A DNA stretch of 64,000 nucleotides from assembly GCA_021532125.1 (NCBI GenBank), contig JADYUX010000001.1, positions 372,001-436,000 of the forward strand, given 5' to 3'. This stretch comes from Arcanobacterium haemolyticum. GTDB taxonomy: Bacteria > Actinomycetota > Actinomycetes > Actinomycetales > Actinomycetaceae. The position numbers and the translations under genes were made by a program. Below the pieces are notes generated by a model, which saw only the letters and a program-made list of their open reading frames with translations, had not been told where the DNA came from and ran no database searches. Of this stretch, positions 36,807 through 45,788 are shown in pieces. The number at the start of each line of letters is the position of its first letter. Position 1 is the stretch's first letter.

Positions 36807-37793
36807 TCACGAGTGACGGCGTTGGCGCATGCGTTCGCTCTCCTCAAGGACCCGTGCCGCGCAATCGTCGTCGATGACAAGATCGGTGACGGCGCCCGAT
36901 CGCAGTACACCGATGAGCGCCTGCGCCTTCGCGGCGCCTGCAACAACACAGAGGCGGCGAGGTATTTCCTTCAGTTCGCCGGGTGTCGGACCGGATGCAC
37001 GGGAATTGATCTCGATGTCCTCATACGAGCCGTCAGAGCGCACAAGAACAGTGCAGCAATCCCCCACCACGCCGTCGCGACGCAACCGGAAAACTTCGTC
37101 GTTCGTCAAGTAACCACCCGCATACACGTGCGACGCAACCGGCGCGCCAAAAGCACCCACGCCGAAAACCGCAAGATCGGCGTTGCGTCCAACTTCCCGG
37201 ACAGTCGCGATGGACCGTTCGCGCCAGAGTGCGGTGCGAGTTTCCGCGTAATCGAAGAAGGCTGGCACGGAAAAATTCATGACCTTCGCGTCAAACGCCC
37301 GGGCAAAGTTCCCCAGGAGCTCGCCGACGTACATGATGCCGGTCGTCGCGGGATTCGCTGCGCCGTTGAGCTGCGCCACCGTCACGCGTTCGAGATGTTT
37401 CGGCACGAGGCGCTCTGATACCGCGGAGAGCGTCGTCCCCCATGCAATTCCGATCGTCATTCCGTCCGAAAGGAATTCAGAAATCATCGCCCCGGCCATC
37501 GCTGCCACGCGATCGAGCCGACGAAGCTCGCTCGTCGGGTTCGACACCGGGACGACCGTCACATTGATTCCGTAAATGTCACCGATGCGTGATGCCGTGG
37601 TTACTGCTGGCTCGTGCGGGGCGTGGAGCGTGATGCGAACGAGCCCTTCCTCGCGGGCGGTCGCGACAAGACGCGAAACTGTCGACCTCGACAGGCCCAT
37701 CCTCTTAGCGATAGCCTCCATCGTTTGGTCTTCGATGTAGTACAAGAGGGCGGCCTCATACGCTAATCTCTGGCGCTTGTTGTTATCTGACAC
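36807..37793 (-). CDS. SorC/DeoR-type sugar-phosphate-responsive regulator
   Basis: A 328-residue repressor or activator from the GTG at 37793 (MSDNNKRQRLAYEAALLYY), with AGGAG three bases upstream. The helix-turn-helix is at IAKRMGLSRSTVSRLVATAR, and the rest is the SorC sugar-binding domain that senses phosphorylated sugars. It is divergent from glpABC over about 100 bp, so it most likely controls glycerol-3-phosphate oxidation; the effector is not readable from sequence. Confidence 0.87.
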   Translation of the reverse strand: MSDNNKRQRLAYEAALLYYIEDQTMEAIAKRMGLSRSTVSRLVATAREEGLVRITLHAPHEPAVTTASRIGDIYGINVTVVPVSNPTSELRRLDRVAAMAGAMISEFLSDGMTIGIAWGTTLSAVSERLVPKHLERVTVAQLNGAANPATTGIMYVGELLGNFARAFDAKVMNFSVPAFFDYAETRTALWRERSIATVREVGRNADLAVFGVGAFGAPVASHVYAGGYLTNDEVFRLRRDGVVGDCCTVLVRSDGSYEDIEINSRASGPTPGELKEIPRRLCVVAGAAKAQALIGVLRSGAVTDLVIDDDCAARVLEESERMRQRRHS

Positions 37794-37809
37794 ACTCCTA
37801 TTGTGCTCC

Positions 37810-37841
37810 CTGCACGATCTCCCACGCCACTTCTGCACGAT
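37810..37841. promoter_or_regulatory. Direct repeat in the SorC-glpA divergent region
   Basis: CTGCACGAT occurs at 37810-37818 and again at 37833-37841, with starts 23 bp apart; TTGCACA follows at once. It sits in the only gap between the regulator and glpA and is a candidate operator for the SorC-family protein. Confidence 0.4.
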
Positions 37842-37884
37842 TGCACACCGTTGCTGGGCGCCAGCGAGAGTCTCGCGTCACAGC

Positions 37885-37890
37885 TAAAGT
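37885..37890 (+). promoter_or_regulatory. -10 element before glpA
   Basis: TAAAGT lies 6 bases before the GTG of glpA. A ribosome site is absent, which suggests a leaderless glpABC transcript. Confidence 0.45.
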
Positions 37891-37896
37891 TGAAGT

Positions 37897-39525
37897 GTGT
37901 CAGCAAAGAAGCTTAACTGCGACGTCGTCATCATCGGCGGAGGAGCCACAGGAGTTGGGGTTCTTCGAGATGCGGCCATGCGCGGATTTTCAGCCATCCT
38001 TGTCGAGCGCGTCGATCTCGGTCAGGGTACGACAGGTCGATACCACGGACTCCTTCACTCTGGTGGACGATACGTTGTCTCCGACCCTCATTCAGCGACC
38101 GAGTGCGCGGAAGAAAACGCCATTCTTCGCCGAATCCACCCCGATGCGGTAGAAGCCACCGGCGGTCTCTTCGTTTCCCTCAAGGGTGACGACGAAGAGT
38201 ACCCCGATCGCTTCCTCAAGGGCGCCGCGGATACGCACGTGCCAACATCGGAGATCTCAGTCCAAGAAGCTATTCGCCGCGAGCCTCGCCTCAACCCGAA
38301 TACCGCCCGCGCTTTCGAAGTTGAAGACGGCACCGTTGACGGTTGGCGCATGGTGTGGGGCGCAGTTGAGAGTGCCAAGCAGTACGGCGCTCGTTGCCTG
38401 ACATACCATCGCGTCACGGGCATTGAGGTGCGCGACGGTAAGGTCGCAGGCGTTACCTGCCACGCAGACAAGACCGGCGAAGACGTCCACATCGAATGTC
38501 AGTTTGTCGTGAACGCGGCTGGCCCTTGGGCCGGGCATATCGCGGCTATGGCAGGCGAGCACGATGTCCAGGTTGTCCCGGGCCGTGGCATCATGATCGC
38601 GATGAACCACCGCCTCGTGAACTCGGTGGTCAATCGCTGCGTGTACCCCGCTGACGGCGACATCATCGTTCCCGTCCACACCGTGTCGATCATCGGTACC
38701 ACAGACGTACGCGCTACTGACCCGGATAAGCTCACGATCGAGCAGAACGAAGTTCAGCAGATGTTTGACGCCGGCGAGGCACTCCTCCCCGGTTTCCGTC
38801 AGGCCCGCGCGCTCCACGTGTGGGCTGGCGCTCGCCCCCTCTTGAAGGACAACCGCGTGAGCGCCGACGACACCCGTCACATGTCGCGCAACATGAGCGT
38901 CGTCAAGCACGATGTCCAGGGCCTCATCACCGTGGCCGGCGGCAAACTCACCACGTACCGCCTCATGGCCTCCCGAGTTGTCGATGCCATCTGCGAGGAG
39001 CTCGGTGAAACCCGCGCGTGCCGCACGGCCGATGAACCGGTTGCGAGCGGCTCGACCTATCAGGTCACGCACCGCCTTGAGATGGTCGAGAAGGCTAAGG
39101 AGGCCTCGCATGGGGCGCCCGATCCCGACCCGATCATCTGCGAATGTGAAGTAGTCACGAAGAAGATGATTACTGATCTGCTCGACGAGCAGCCGGACGC
39201 CACGTTCGACGATCTTCGTCGCCAATTGCGTATCGGTATGGGCCCATGCCAGGGCGGCTTCTGTGCGTCGCGTACGGCTGGCATTGCCCACGAAAAGGGC
39301 TGCTGGAGCGCTGCTCAGGCAACTGAGCTGCTGCGCCTGTTTATGAAGAACCGTTGGGGCGGCATCTACCCGATCCTTCACAGCGCGCAGGCCCGTGAGG
39401 CTTCGCTTGATGAGTGGATCTACAAGAGCACTCTCGATCTCGATGCGTTGCCTGAAACTCCACTTCCTCAGGGTTCGGAGCTTCTCTCAGCCACTCGTTT
39501 CCCCCAGAAGGGAGGCCAAGAATGA
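37897..39525 (+). CDS. glpA: Anaerobic glycerol-3-phosphate dehydrogenase, subunit A
   Basis: FAD-dependent oxidation of sn-glycerol 3-phosphate to DHAP, passing electrons to menaquinone through GlpB/GlpC. The FAD motif GGGATGVG is at 14-21. The C-terminal BFD-like 2Fe-2S domain has Cys415, Cys417, Cys451 and Cys456 (CEC ... CQGGFC), a feature of GlpA and not of aerobic GlpD. At 542 residues it is full length. It overlaps glpB by 4 bases. With a complete menaquinone complex I nearby, menaquinone is the natural acceptor. Confidence 0.96.
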   Translation: MSAKKLNCDVVIIGGGATGVGVLRDAAMRGFSAILVERVDLGQGTTGRYHGLLHSGGRYVVSDPHSATECAEENAILRRIHPDAVEATGGLFVSLKGDDEEYPDRFLKGAADTHVPTSEISVQEAIRREPRLNPNTARAFEVEDGTVDGWRMVWGAVESAKQYGARCLTYHRVTGIEVRDGKVAGVTCHADKTGEDVHIECQFVVNAAGPWAGHIAAMAGEHDVQVVPGRGIMIAMNHRLVNSVVNRCVYPADGDIIVPVHTVSIIGTTDVRATDPDKLTIEQNEVQQMFDAGEALLPGFRQARALHVWAGARPLLKDNRVSADDTRHMSRNMSVVKHDVQGLITVAGGKLTTYRLMASRVVDAICEELGETRACRTADEPVASGSTYQVTHRLEMVEKAKEASHGAPDPDPIICECEVVTKKMITDLLDEQPDATFDDLRRQLRIGMGPCQGGFCASRTAGIAHEKGCWSAAQATELLRLFMKNRWGGIYPILHSAQAREASLDEWIYKSTLDLDALPETPLPQGSELLSATRFPQKGGQE

Positions 39526-40697
39526 GAACCGTTGTTATCGGAGCTGGTATCTCTGGCCTGACCGCGGCCCTTATGGCACGCGAGGCTGGCCATACCGTCA
39601 CGGTGATTACGAAGGGCTTTGGTGGGCTCCAGCTCAGCCAAGGCACCGTCGATATCTTTGACGCTGAGCATCCGCTTGAGGCGATCAACGAGCTTCCGGA
39701 TAGCCACCCATACTCCCTTATCTCCGCCGAATCGATCAAGGCTGGAATCGCGGCATTCTCCAAGGTTTACCCGGTTCAGGGTGATTATGAGAAGACGACG
39801 AAGTACCCCACAGCGCTTGGTGCATTGCGGGCGACGAGCTTCGTCCCGGCATCGATGGCGGCAGGGGCTATTGAGTCTGGCAAGAGCTATGTTCTTGTGG
39901 GCTTTACTGGGCTTAAAGATTTCTACCCCAAGCTCGCAGCCGAGAATCTCGCCAATCAGGGCATTCAGGCGCGCGCAGAGATGCTTGAACTGACGGCACC
40001 TGGCGATACGGCTTTGGCGTTCTCTCGCTCGCTTGCTGAGCCGGGCGCTGCCGAGAATCTAGGGCGCCGCTTGGCTGCGATTGCACAGCAGGATGAAGTC
40101 ATCGGAATTCCTGCTGTTGTGCGCGAAGGTGATTTCGAGAAGATCGCGCAAGCATCTGGGCATCCCGTGTTCCAGATTCCGCTCCCGCCGCCTGGGGTTA
40201 ATGGCCTCGATGCTAACGAGCGCCTGCGTGCCGCGTGCCAGGAAGCTCGCGTTCGCTTCTTCCTTAACGCTGAAGCTGTTGGTGCCGTTGCAGAAAATGG
40301 CGCTATTACGGCGGTGAAGGTACACGTTGCCGGCTCGGTGAAGGATGTCCCTGCGGATCACGTCATTTACGCTGCGGGTGGCCTTGATTCCGGGGCTATC
40401 GTGCTGGATTCCTACCGCAACCTCACAGAGACGGTCTTTAACCTCCCCGTCCAGGTTGATGATGAGATTCTCCACGGCGATTACCTCGGTGCGCCTCAGC
40501 CCCTCTTTGCCGCTGGCCTCCGCGTGGATTCGGATATGCGCCCGCTTGGCGATTCCGATGAGCCGGTCTACACGAACCTCCATGCTGTTGGCGGCATGCT
40601 GGCAGGCGCGCAGCGCGCCCACGAAAAGTCAGGTGAGGGCATTGCGCTGGGAAGCGCCGCCCAAGCTGTCGCCGCAATCTTGAGGAGCCAGTCATGA
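39522..40697 (+). CDS. glpB: Anaerobic glycerol-3-phosphate dehydrogenase, subunit B
   Basis: Flavoprotein subunit that pairs with GlpA. The N-terminal dinucleotide-binding motif VVIGAGISGLTAAL and C-terminal GGMLAGAQRAHEKSGEGIAL are present in 391 residues. It overlaps glpA and glpC by 4 bases each, a typical three-gene glpABC arrangement. Confidence 0.94.
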   Translation: MRTVVIGAGISGLTAALMAREAGHTVTVITKGFGGLQLSQGTVDIFDAEHPLEAINELPDSHPYSLISAESIKAGIAAFSKVYPVQGDYEKTTKYPTALGALRATSFVPASMAAGAIESGKSYVLVGFTGLKDFYPKLAAENLANQGIQARAEMLELTAPGDTALAFSRSLAEPGAAENLGRRLAAIAQQDEVIGIPAVVREGDFEKIAQASGHPVFQIPLPPPGVNGLDANERLRAACQEARVRFFLNAEAVGAVAENGAITAVKVHVAGSVKDVPADHVIYAAGGLDSGAIVLDSYRNLTETVFNLPVQVDDEILHGDYLGAPQPLFAAGLRVDSDMRPLGDSDEPVYTNLHAVGGMLAGAQRAHEKSGEGIALGSAAQAVAAILRSQS

Positions 40698-41935
40698 GTA
40701 TCGAATTCGCAAAAGCTTCACTCGCCCGCGCGAGCCTCGATCAGTGCGTCAAGTGCACGATCTGCGAGACTCAGTGCCCGGTAGCGGCAGCAACACCACT
40801 GTTCCCTGGGCCTAAGTATGTTGGTCCCCAGGCCGAGCGACTGCGTAACGGAGAGTCTGTGGATCACTCTCTCGATTACTGCTCGGGCTGCGCCATCTGC
40901 ACCACAGTGTGTCCGCAGGGCGTCAAGATCGCTGAGATCAACGCCCAAGCGCGAGCGGTCATGAAGCAGGGGCATATGCCGCTTCGCGATCGTCTCATTA
41001 CTCAGACGGAGCTCGAAGGCCGGCTTATGACCCCTGTCGCTCCCATTGCGAACTGGGCTCTTGGGCAGAAACCGATCCGTCAGGTCATCCAGGCGGTCGT
41101 CGGTGTACACAAGGACGCGCCGGTTCCGAAGGCGAAGTCGCAGAGCTTCCAGGGATGGTTTAAGCGCCGCAAGGCTCCGGTCAAGTCCCCGTATCCTAGC
41201 CGTGGCCCCATCGTCTTCTTCCACGGCTGCGCTGGCGGTTACTTCGAGGTGGAGACTTCCAAGGCTACCGTCGAGGTGCTTGAATATCTTGGTTACGAGG
41301 TCATCGTGCCGAAGCAGGGTTGTTGCGGCCTTGCTCAGCAGTCCAACGGTCTCCTTGATGGGGCGGCGAAGATGGTTCGCAAGCTCGCCCATCAGCTCCG
41401 CGAGCCGGGGACTGAACTGACGATTGTTTCGTCGTCGGGCTCCTGCGCAGGAATGCTCCGTCACGAGGCTCACGAGATTCTCGGTATTGACGATCCCGAA
41501 CTTGTCGACGTCGGTACTCGTATGGTCGAAACTTCCGAGTTCCTCCTTGAGCTCATCGACAACGGCGAATTCCCTGTCGATGATCTCAAGCCTATGGATC
41601 TCACGATCCCCTACCATCAGCCGTGCCAGGTGAAGTCGCAAGGTATTGGCAAGCCAGCTATCGCCCTCATGGAGACGATTCCTGGCGTTACCGTGATCGA
41701 ATCTGGCCAAGCATGCTGTGGTATTGCGGGAACCTACGGTTTGAAGAAGGAGAAGTACGAGGTTGCCCAGCGAGTTGGTAAGCCGCTCTTCGATATGGTG
41801 AAGGCGACGAACCCCGAGCTCGCTGCGTGTGAAACCGAGACTTGCCGTTGGCAGATCCGCAAGGGTTCGGGCGCTGAAGTGATTCACCCAGTTCAGCTCA
41901 TCCACCGGGCTCTCGGCCTCGCGAACGCATCCTGA
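40694..41935 (+). CDS. glpC: Anaerobic glycerol-3-phosphate dehydrogenase, subunit C
   Basis: Iron-sulfur subunit thought to anchor GlpAB to the membrane and pass electrons to menaquinone. Two ferredoxin-type motifs use Cys18, 21, 24, 28 and Cys63, 66, 69, 73. Two cysteine-rich CCG domains follow, seen as GCCGLAQQ and ACCGIAGTYG. The protein has 413 residues, the usual size. It is last in the glpABC operon. Confidence 0.95.
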   Translation: MSIEFAKASLARASLDQCVKCTICETQCPVAAATPLFPGPKYVGPQAERLRNGESVDHSLDYCSGCAICTTVCPQGVKIAEINAQARAVMKQGHMPLRDRLITQTELEGRLMTPVAPIANWALGQKPIRQVIQAVVGVHKDAPVPKAKSQSFQGWFKRRKAPVKSPYPSRGPIVFFHGCAGGYFEVETSKATVEVLEYLGYEVIVPKQGCCGLAQQSNGLLDGAAKMVRKLAHQLREPGTELTIVSSSGSCAGMLRHEAHEILGIDDPELVDVGTRMVETSEFLLELIDNGEFPVDDLKPMDLTIPYHQPCQVKSQGIGKPAIALMETIPGVTVIESGQACCGIAGTYGLKKEKYEVAQRVGKPLFDMVKATNPELAACETETCRWQIRKGSGAEVIHPVQLIHRALGLANAS

Positions 41936-41941
41936 TCCTGG

Positions 41942-41969
41942 TGGGCGGGTCGCAGTTCCGGCCCGCCCA
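41942..41969 (+). terminator. Hairpin after glpC
   Basis: An 8-bp stem TGGGCGGG with CCCGCCCA and a 12-base loop, six bases after the glpC stop. No long T-run follows on the plus strand. Confidence 0.6.
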
Positions 41970-42183
41970 TCCCAGGGTTCTTTGACTACCGAATTTCATC
42001 CACCACCGACTGAGCTCACCGAGCTCTTGACGATACGTCTCCACGATTTTCAACGACGAATTCGTAGGTGATCGCACCGAAGGAGGGATACCGCCACACT
42101 TTCTTCCATGTTCTATGTGACTTCCCAACTGTCATGGCTCATCGAGGAACCACGACTACGCTACTCAAAGCATCAAAGTTGGT

Positions 42184-42212
42184 TTGCAAAATTAGTCAGA
42201 TGAGTTCATGAT
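42184..42212 (+). promoter_or_regulatory. Candidate promoter of glpK
   Basis: TTGCAA (42184-42189) and CATGAT (42207-42212) are 17 bp apart, about 35 bp before the glpK ATG, in a locally AT-rich stretch. The -10 match is only moderate. Confidence 0.35.
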
Positions 42213-42245
42213 GTACCTCACCAACTACTGAAAGGACAGTCAACG

Positions 42246-43769
42246 ATGACTGAAAAGAAGTACGTTCTTGCAATCGACCAGGGCACAACCTCGTCGCGCA
42301 CCATCATCTTCAACCACGCCGGCGAAGTTGTTTCCACCGGCCAGCTCGAGCACGAGCAGATCTTCCCGAACGCTGGCTGGGTTGAGCACAACCCCGTCGA
42401 GATTTGGGACAACGTGCGTCAGACCGTAGGTATGGCCCTCTCGCAGGCTTCTGCCAACCACCACGAGATCGCTGCCGTTGGTATCACGAACCAGCGCGAG
42501 ACGACGATCATTTGGGATCGCAAGACCGGCGAGCCCGTCTACAACGCCATTGTTTGGCAGGACACTCGCTCCCAGGATCTCGTTGATCGCCTGGCGGCAG
42601 ATGGCGGCCCGGATCGCTTCCGCGCAATCGTTGGCGAGACTCTTTCCACCTATGCTTCGATCACAAAGATCATGTGGATCCTCGAAAACGTCCCGGGCGT
42701 CCGCGAGCGCGCCGAGCGCGGCGAACTCGCTTTCGGTAACCCGGATACGTGGCTTATCTGGCATATGACCGGTGGTGTCAACGGCGGCATCCATGTCACT
42801 GACGTGACGAACGCTTCGCGTACGATGCTCATGGATCTTCACACGCTCAAGTGGCGCGAGGATATCTGTGAGATCGCTGGCATCCCGATGTCGCTTCTGC
42901 CCGAGATTAAGTCCTCGTCCGAGATTTACGGCGAGGGCCGCCAGCAGGGCCTCCTCCCGGGTGTGCCGATCGCTGGTGACCTTGGTGATCAGCAGGCTGC
43001 AACCTTCGGTCAGGCTTGCTTCCAGGCTGGCATGGCGAAGAACACCTACGGTACGGGCTGCTTCATGCTCATGAACACCGGTACCGAGCCCCAGATGTCG
43101 GATAACGGCCTCATCACGACCGTCTGCTACAAGATCGGTGACCAGCCGACCGTGTACGCTCTTGAAGGTTCGATTGCGGTGACGGGCTCGCTTATCCAGT
43201 GGCTGCGTGACAACCTCGACATCATTACGACGTCGCCTGAGGTTGAATCGCTCGCTGCAAGCGTGAAGGACAACGGCGGCGTGTACTTCGTTCCGGCGTT
43301 CTCGGGCCTGTTTGCTCCGCACTGGCGCGGCGATGCGCGCGGCGCCATTGTTGGCATGACCCGTTACAACACGAAGGCTCACATCGCCCGTGCTGCGCTT
43401 GAGGCCACGGCATTCCAGACGCGTGAAGTTCTCGATGCTATGGAGGCTGATTCCGGCGTCAAGCTTGAGGAGCTCCGTGTGGACGGCGGCATGACTGCTA
43501 ATAACCTCCTCATGCAGTTCCAGGCCGATATCCTCGATACCGAGGTTGTCCTTCCGGTCGTTGCTGAGACAACGGCTCTGGGTGCCGCATATGCAGCAGG
43601 TATCGCGGTTGGCTTCTGGGCTGGCGAGCAGGACGTCATCGACAACTGGGCTGAGGCCAAGCGCTGGAGCCCGAAGATGGAGTCGGCTGAGCGTGAGCGC
43701 CAGATCCGTAACTGGAAGAAGGCTGTCACCAAGACTCTTGATTGGGTCGACGAAGACGTCGCGCTCTAA
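42246..43769 (+). CDS. glpK: Glycerol kinase
   Basis: ATP-dependent phosphorylation of glycerol to sn-glycerol 3-phosphate, the substrate of GlpABC. FGGY-family fold of 507 residues with [13 protein letters not shown] (10-22), the glycerol-binding region around TNQRETT, and [16 protein letters not shown] in the second domain. GAAAGGA precedes the ATG. No glycerol facilitator gene is in the window. Confidence 0.97.
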   Translation: MTEKKYVLAIDQGTTSSRTIIFNHAGEVVSTGQLEHEQIFPNAGWVEHNPVEIWDNVRQTVGMALSQASANHHEIAAVGITNQRETTIIWDRKTGEPVYNAIVWQDTRSQDLVDRLAADGGPDRFRAIVGETLSTYASITKIMWILENVPGVRERAERGELAFGNPDTWLIWHMTGGVNGGIHVTDVTNASRTMLMDLHTLKWREDICEIAGIPMSLLPEIKSSSEIYGEGRQQGLLPGVPIAGDLGDQQAATFGQACFQAGMAKNTYGTGCFMLMNTGTEPQMSDNGLITTVCYKIGDQPTVYALEGSIAVTGSLIQWLRDNLDIITTSPEVESLAASVKDNGGVYFVPAFSGLFAPHWRGDARGAIVGMTRYNTKAHIARAALEATAFQTREVLDAMEADSGVKLEELRVDGGMTANNLLMQFQADILDTEVVLPVVAETTALGAAYAAGIAVGFWAGEQDVIDNWAEAKRWSPKMESAERERQIRNWKKAVTKTLDWVDEDVAL

Positions 43770-43775
43770 TGGAAT

Positions 43776-43811
43776 GTGGCGCAGTGCTCTTCGGGGTGCT
43801 GCGCCACTTTT
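43776..43811 (+). terminator. Intrinsic terminator after glpK
   Basis: A 9-bp stem GTGGCGCAG with CTGCGCCAC followed by TTTT, 7 bp after the glpK stop. Confidence 0.88.
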
Positions 43812-43849
43812 CTTCGCGGAGATTGAGTTAAGCGAGCCAGGTCACAACA

Positions 43850-43880
43850 CCGCCAAAACGGCGGAATCTCGCCGCTTTTT
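43850..43880 (+). terminator. Alternative hairpins ending in T5
   Basis: CCGCC (43850-43854) can pair with GGCGG (43860-43864), while CGGCG (43859-43863) can pair with CGCCG (43870-43874), which is followed by CTTTTT. The two pairings exclude each other, the arrangement used by attenuators, though the stems are only 5 bp. Confidence 0.4.
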
Positions 43881-43951
43881 ACTTGTATTGTGAAGCGATA
43901 TTCGCAGTTGAACTCTCAATTTCGCGCAACTTTATTTGCATAACTCGAATG

Positions 43952-43984
43952 GGCTACCCCCGGCATGAGACGCCGGGGGTAGCC
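43952..43984 (+). terminator. Strong hairpin between glpK and lctP
   Basis: A perfect 13-bp stem, GGCTACCCCCGGC with GCCGGGGGTAGCC, and a 7-base loop followed by TAATTT. It does not directly follow any annotated gene. Confidence 0.7.
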
Positions 43985-44041
43985 TAATTTCGGGACGTTT
44001 GGCCCGCCCGACCACACTGGGCCTACCAGGACGAATACGGA

Positions 44042-44080
44042 GGTTCAGACCCGGAACCACCTCTGAGCACTCTCGCTCAG
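44042..44080 (+). promoter_or_regulatory. Stem-loops in the lctP leader
   Basis: Two adjacent hairpins, GGTTC/GAACC (44042-44058) and CTGAGC/GCTCAG (44063-44080), end 10 bp before the AAGGAG of lctP. They could be operator half-sites in DNA or an RNA leader; no known riboswitch is recognised. Confidence 0.35.
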
Positions 44081-44101
44081 TCGAAACACGAAGGAGCACG
44101 A

Positions 44102-45775
44102 ATGGCCCTGACAGTCGCTTTCGTTCCGACGACGACGACCGTCGCCGGGAACCTGGCGCTCACCGCGCTCGTCGCCCTCATCCCGTTGGCCCTATTTTTT
44201 GTGCTTCTCGGAGTGTTCCGCGTTGCAACGCATTGGTGCGCCATCGCTTCACTCGCAGCCGCAATCCTCATCGCTATCTGTGGCTTCAAGATGCCCGCTG
44301 GCCTCGCCCTCCTGGCTGGAACTCAAGGCGTCGCCTTCGGCCTCTTTCCTATCCTCTACATCGTCATCATGGCCGTGTGGATCTACAATCTCACCGAAAA
44401 ATCCGGCCGCTCCGAAGATGTGCGGGCCGTGTTTTCACTCGTCGGCAAAGGCGATCGGCGCATCCAAACCCTTCTCATCGGATTCTGCTTCTGCGGGCTC
44501 CTCGAAGGCCTGGCCGGTTTTGGCGCACCCGTCGCCATCGCCTGTGCCATGCTCCTGGCAATTGGTCTTCCTCCACTCAAGGCAGCGATTGCTACGATGA
44601 TCGGCAACGCTCTCAACGTCGGTTTCGGCGCCATGGCCATTCCTGTGACGACCGCAGGCCAGCTCGGCGGAGTCGAACCTGAGCTGGTTGCCGGAACGAT
44701 GGGTCGCATCACCCCGCTCATGCTCGCCTGGCTCCCGCTCCTCATCCTCGTCGTCGTCGACGGAAAGCGAGGAGTCAAGCAAGCCTGGCCCGCCGCCATC
44801 GTTGCAGGCCTGGGAATGGCTGTCGGCCACCTCGTTTGCGCAGGATTCCTCCCCTACCAGCTCACCGCAGTGTTCGCCTCACTGCTCTCCTTCGCCCTCC
44901 TCGCTATGCTCCTCCGGTTCTGGACTCCCACGACCCCCGATGAACAACATTCTCATGCAGACGCCACGGGCATGACTCCATCGCGAGCAGCCCTCGGGCT
45001 CCTGCCTTACTGGCTCGTCGTCCTCATCTTCGGCTTCGCAAAACTCTGGACATTCGGAATCGATATTCCCGCATGGCTGTCCTCGACAGATGTCAAAGTT
45101 GGGTGGCCTGGCCTCGACGGCAACATCGGCACGCTGGCACCTGACGGCTCGTTCATCCCATCCATAGCTACGATCTTCAACTTCCAGTGGCTCTCGTCGC
45201 CGGGAACAATGCTGCTCATCACAGGGATTATCGTCTCGATCGTCTACGGACGTACATCTTCCGGCGGAACATTCCCCTTCACCTTTGGACGAGGAATCAC
45301 CACTCTCGGCGAAACAATCTACAACCTCCGCATCGCCATCCTCACGATCTGCACAATTATGGCGCTCGCCTACGTCATGAACTTCTCCGGCCAAACCGTA
45401 GCAATCGGCACCTGGCTCGCAGCAACCGGCGGGGCATTCGCCTTCCTCGCACCGCTCCTCGGCTGGATCGGTACAGCAGTCACAGGTTCGGCAACATCTG
45501 CGGCAGCGCTCTTCGCTAACCTTCAATCCGTCGCAGCCGGCCACGCAGGTCTTTCGCCACAACTTCTTCTCGCCGCCAACGAAATCGGCGGAGGAATCGG
45601 CAAAATCATCAGCCCACAAAATCTCGCCATTGCTTCGTCGGCAATCAAAGAACCGGGCTCCGAATCGGCACTCCTTCGCAAGGCACTGCCCTACTCGGCT
45701 CTACTCGTCATTCTGCTTGGCATTATCGTCTTCCTCGCGTCGCGAGGAGTTCTCGGATTCATCATTGTTTCCTAG
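44102..45775 (+). CDS. lctP: L-lactate permease
   Basis: Proton-coupled lactate importer of the LctP/LldP family, 557 residues with about 13 membrane helices. Seen are GFCFCGLLEGLAGFGAPVAI and the late segments TAVTGSATSAAALFANLQ and ANEIGGGIGKIISPQNLAI, all family signatures. The ATG has AAGGAG five bases upstream. It heads a five-gene lactate-use operon. Confidence 0.95.
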   Translation: MALTVAFVPTTTTVAGNLALTALVALIPLALFFVLLGVFRVATHWCAIASLAAAILIAICGFKMPAGLALLAGTQGVAFGLFPILYIVIMAVWIYNLTEKSGRSEDVRAVFSLVGKGDRRIQTLLIGFCFCGLLEGLAGFGAPVAIACAMLLAIGLPPLKAAIATMIGNALNVGFGAMAIPVTTAGQLGGVEPELVAGTMGRITPLMLAWLPLLILVVVDGKRGVKQAWPAAIVAGLGMAVGHLVCAGFLPYQLTAVFASLLSFALLAMLLRFWTPTTPDEQHSHADATGMTPSRAALGLLPYWLVVLIFGFAKLWTFGIDIPAWLSSTDVKVGWPGLDGNIGTLAPDGSFIPSIATIFNFQWLSSPGTMLLITGIIVSIVYGRTSSGGTFPFTFGRGITTLGETIYNLRIAILTICTIMALAYVMNFSGQTVAIGTWLAATGGAFAFLAPLLGWIGTAVTGSATSAAALFANLQSVAAGHAGLSPQLLLAANEIGGGIGKIISPQNLAIASSAIKEPGSESALLRKALPYSALLVILLGIIVFLASRGVLGFIIVS

Positions 45776-45788
45776 GGAGGAACCACAG

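Larger units (their letters stand above)
41936..42245. other. 310-bp gap between glpC and glpK
   Basis: It holds a terminator-like hairpin just after glpC (41942-41969) and a promoter-like pair near 42184-42212. No credible reading frame was seen. Confidence 0.45.
43812..44101. other. Structured gap between the glpK terminator and lctP
   Basis: Beyond the glpK terminator lie a second terminator-like hairpin with T5 (43859-43880), a third strong hairpin (43952-43984), and then a lctP leader with further stem-loops (44001-44080). No reading frame is convincing. The layout leaves room for a small RNA or an attenuated leader. Confidence 0.4.

Noticed and set aside
38257-43382. Minus-strand frames of 374, 395 and 380 codons opposite glpA, glpC and glpK
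   Set aside because: These mirror real glp genes on the plus strand, which carry full family motifs and 4-base overlaps.
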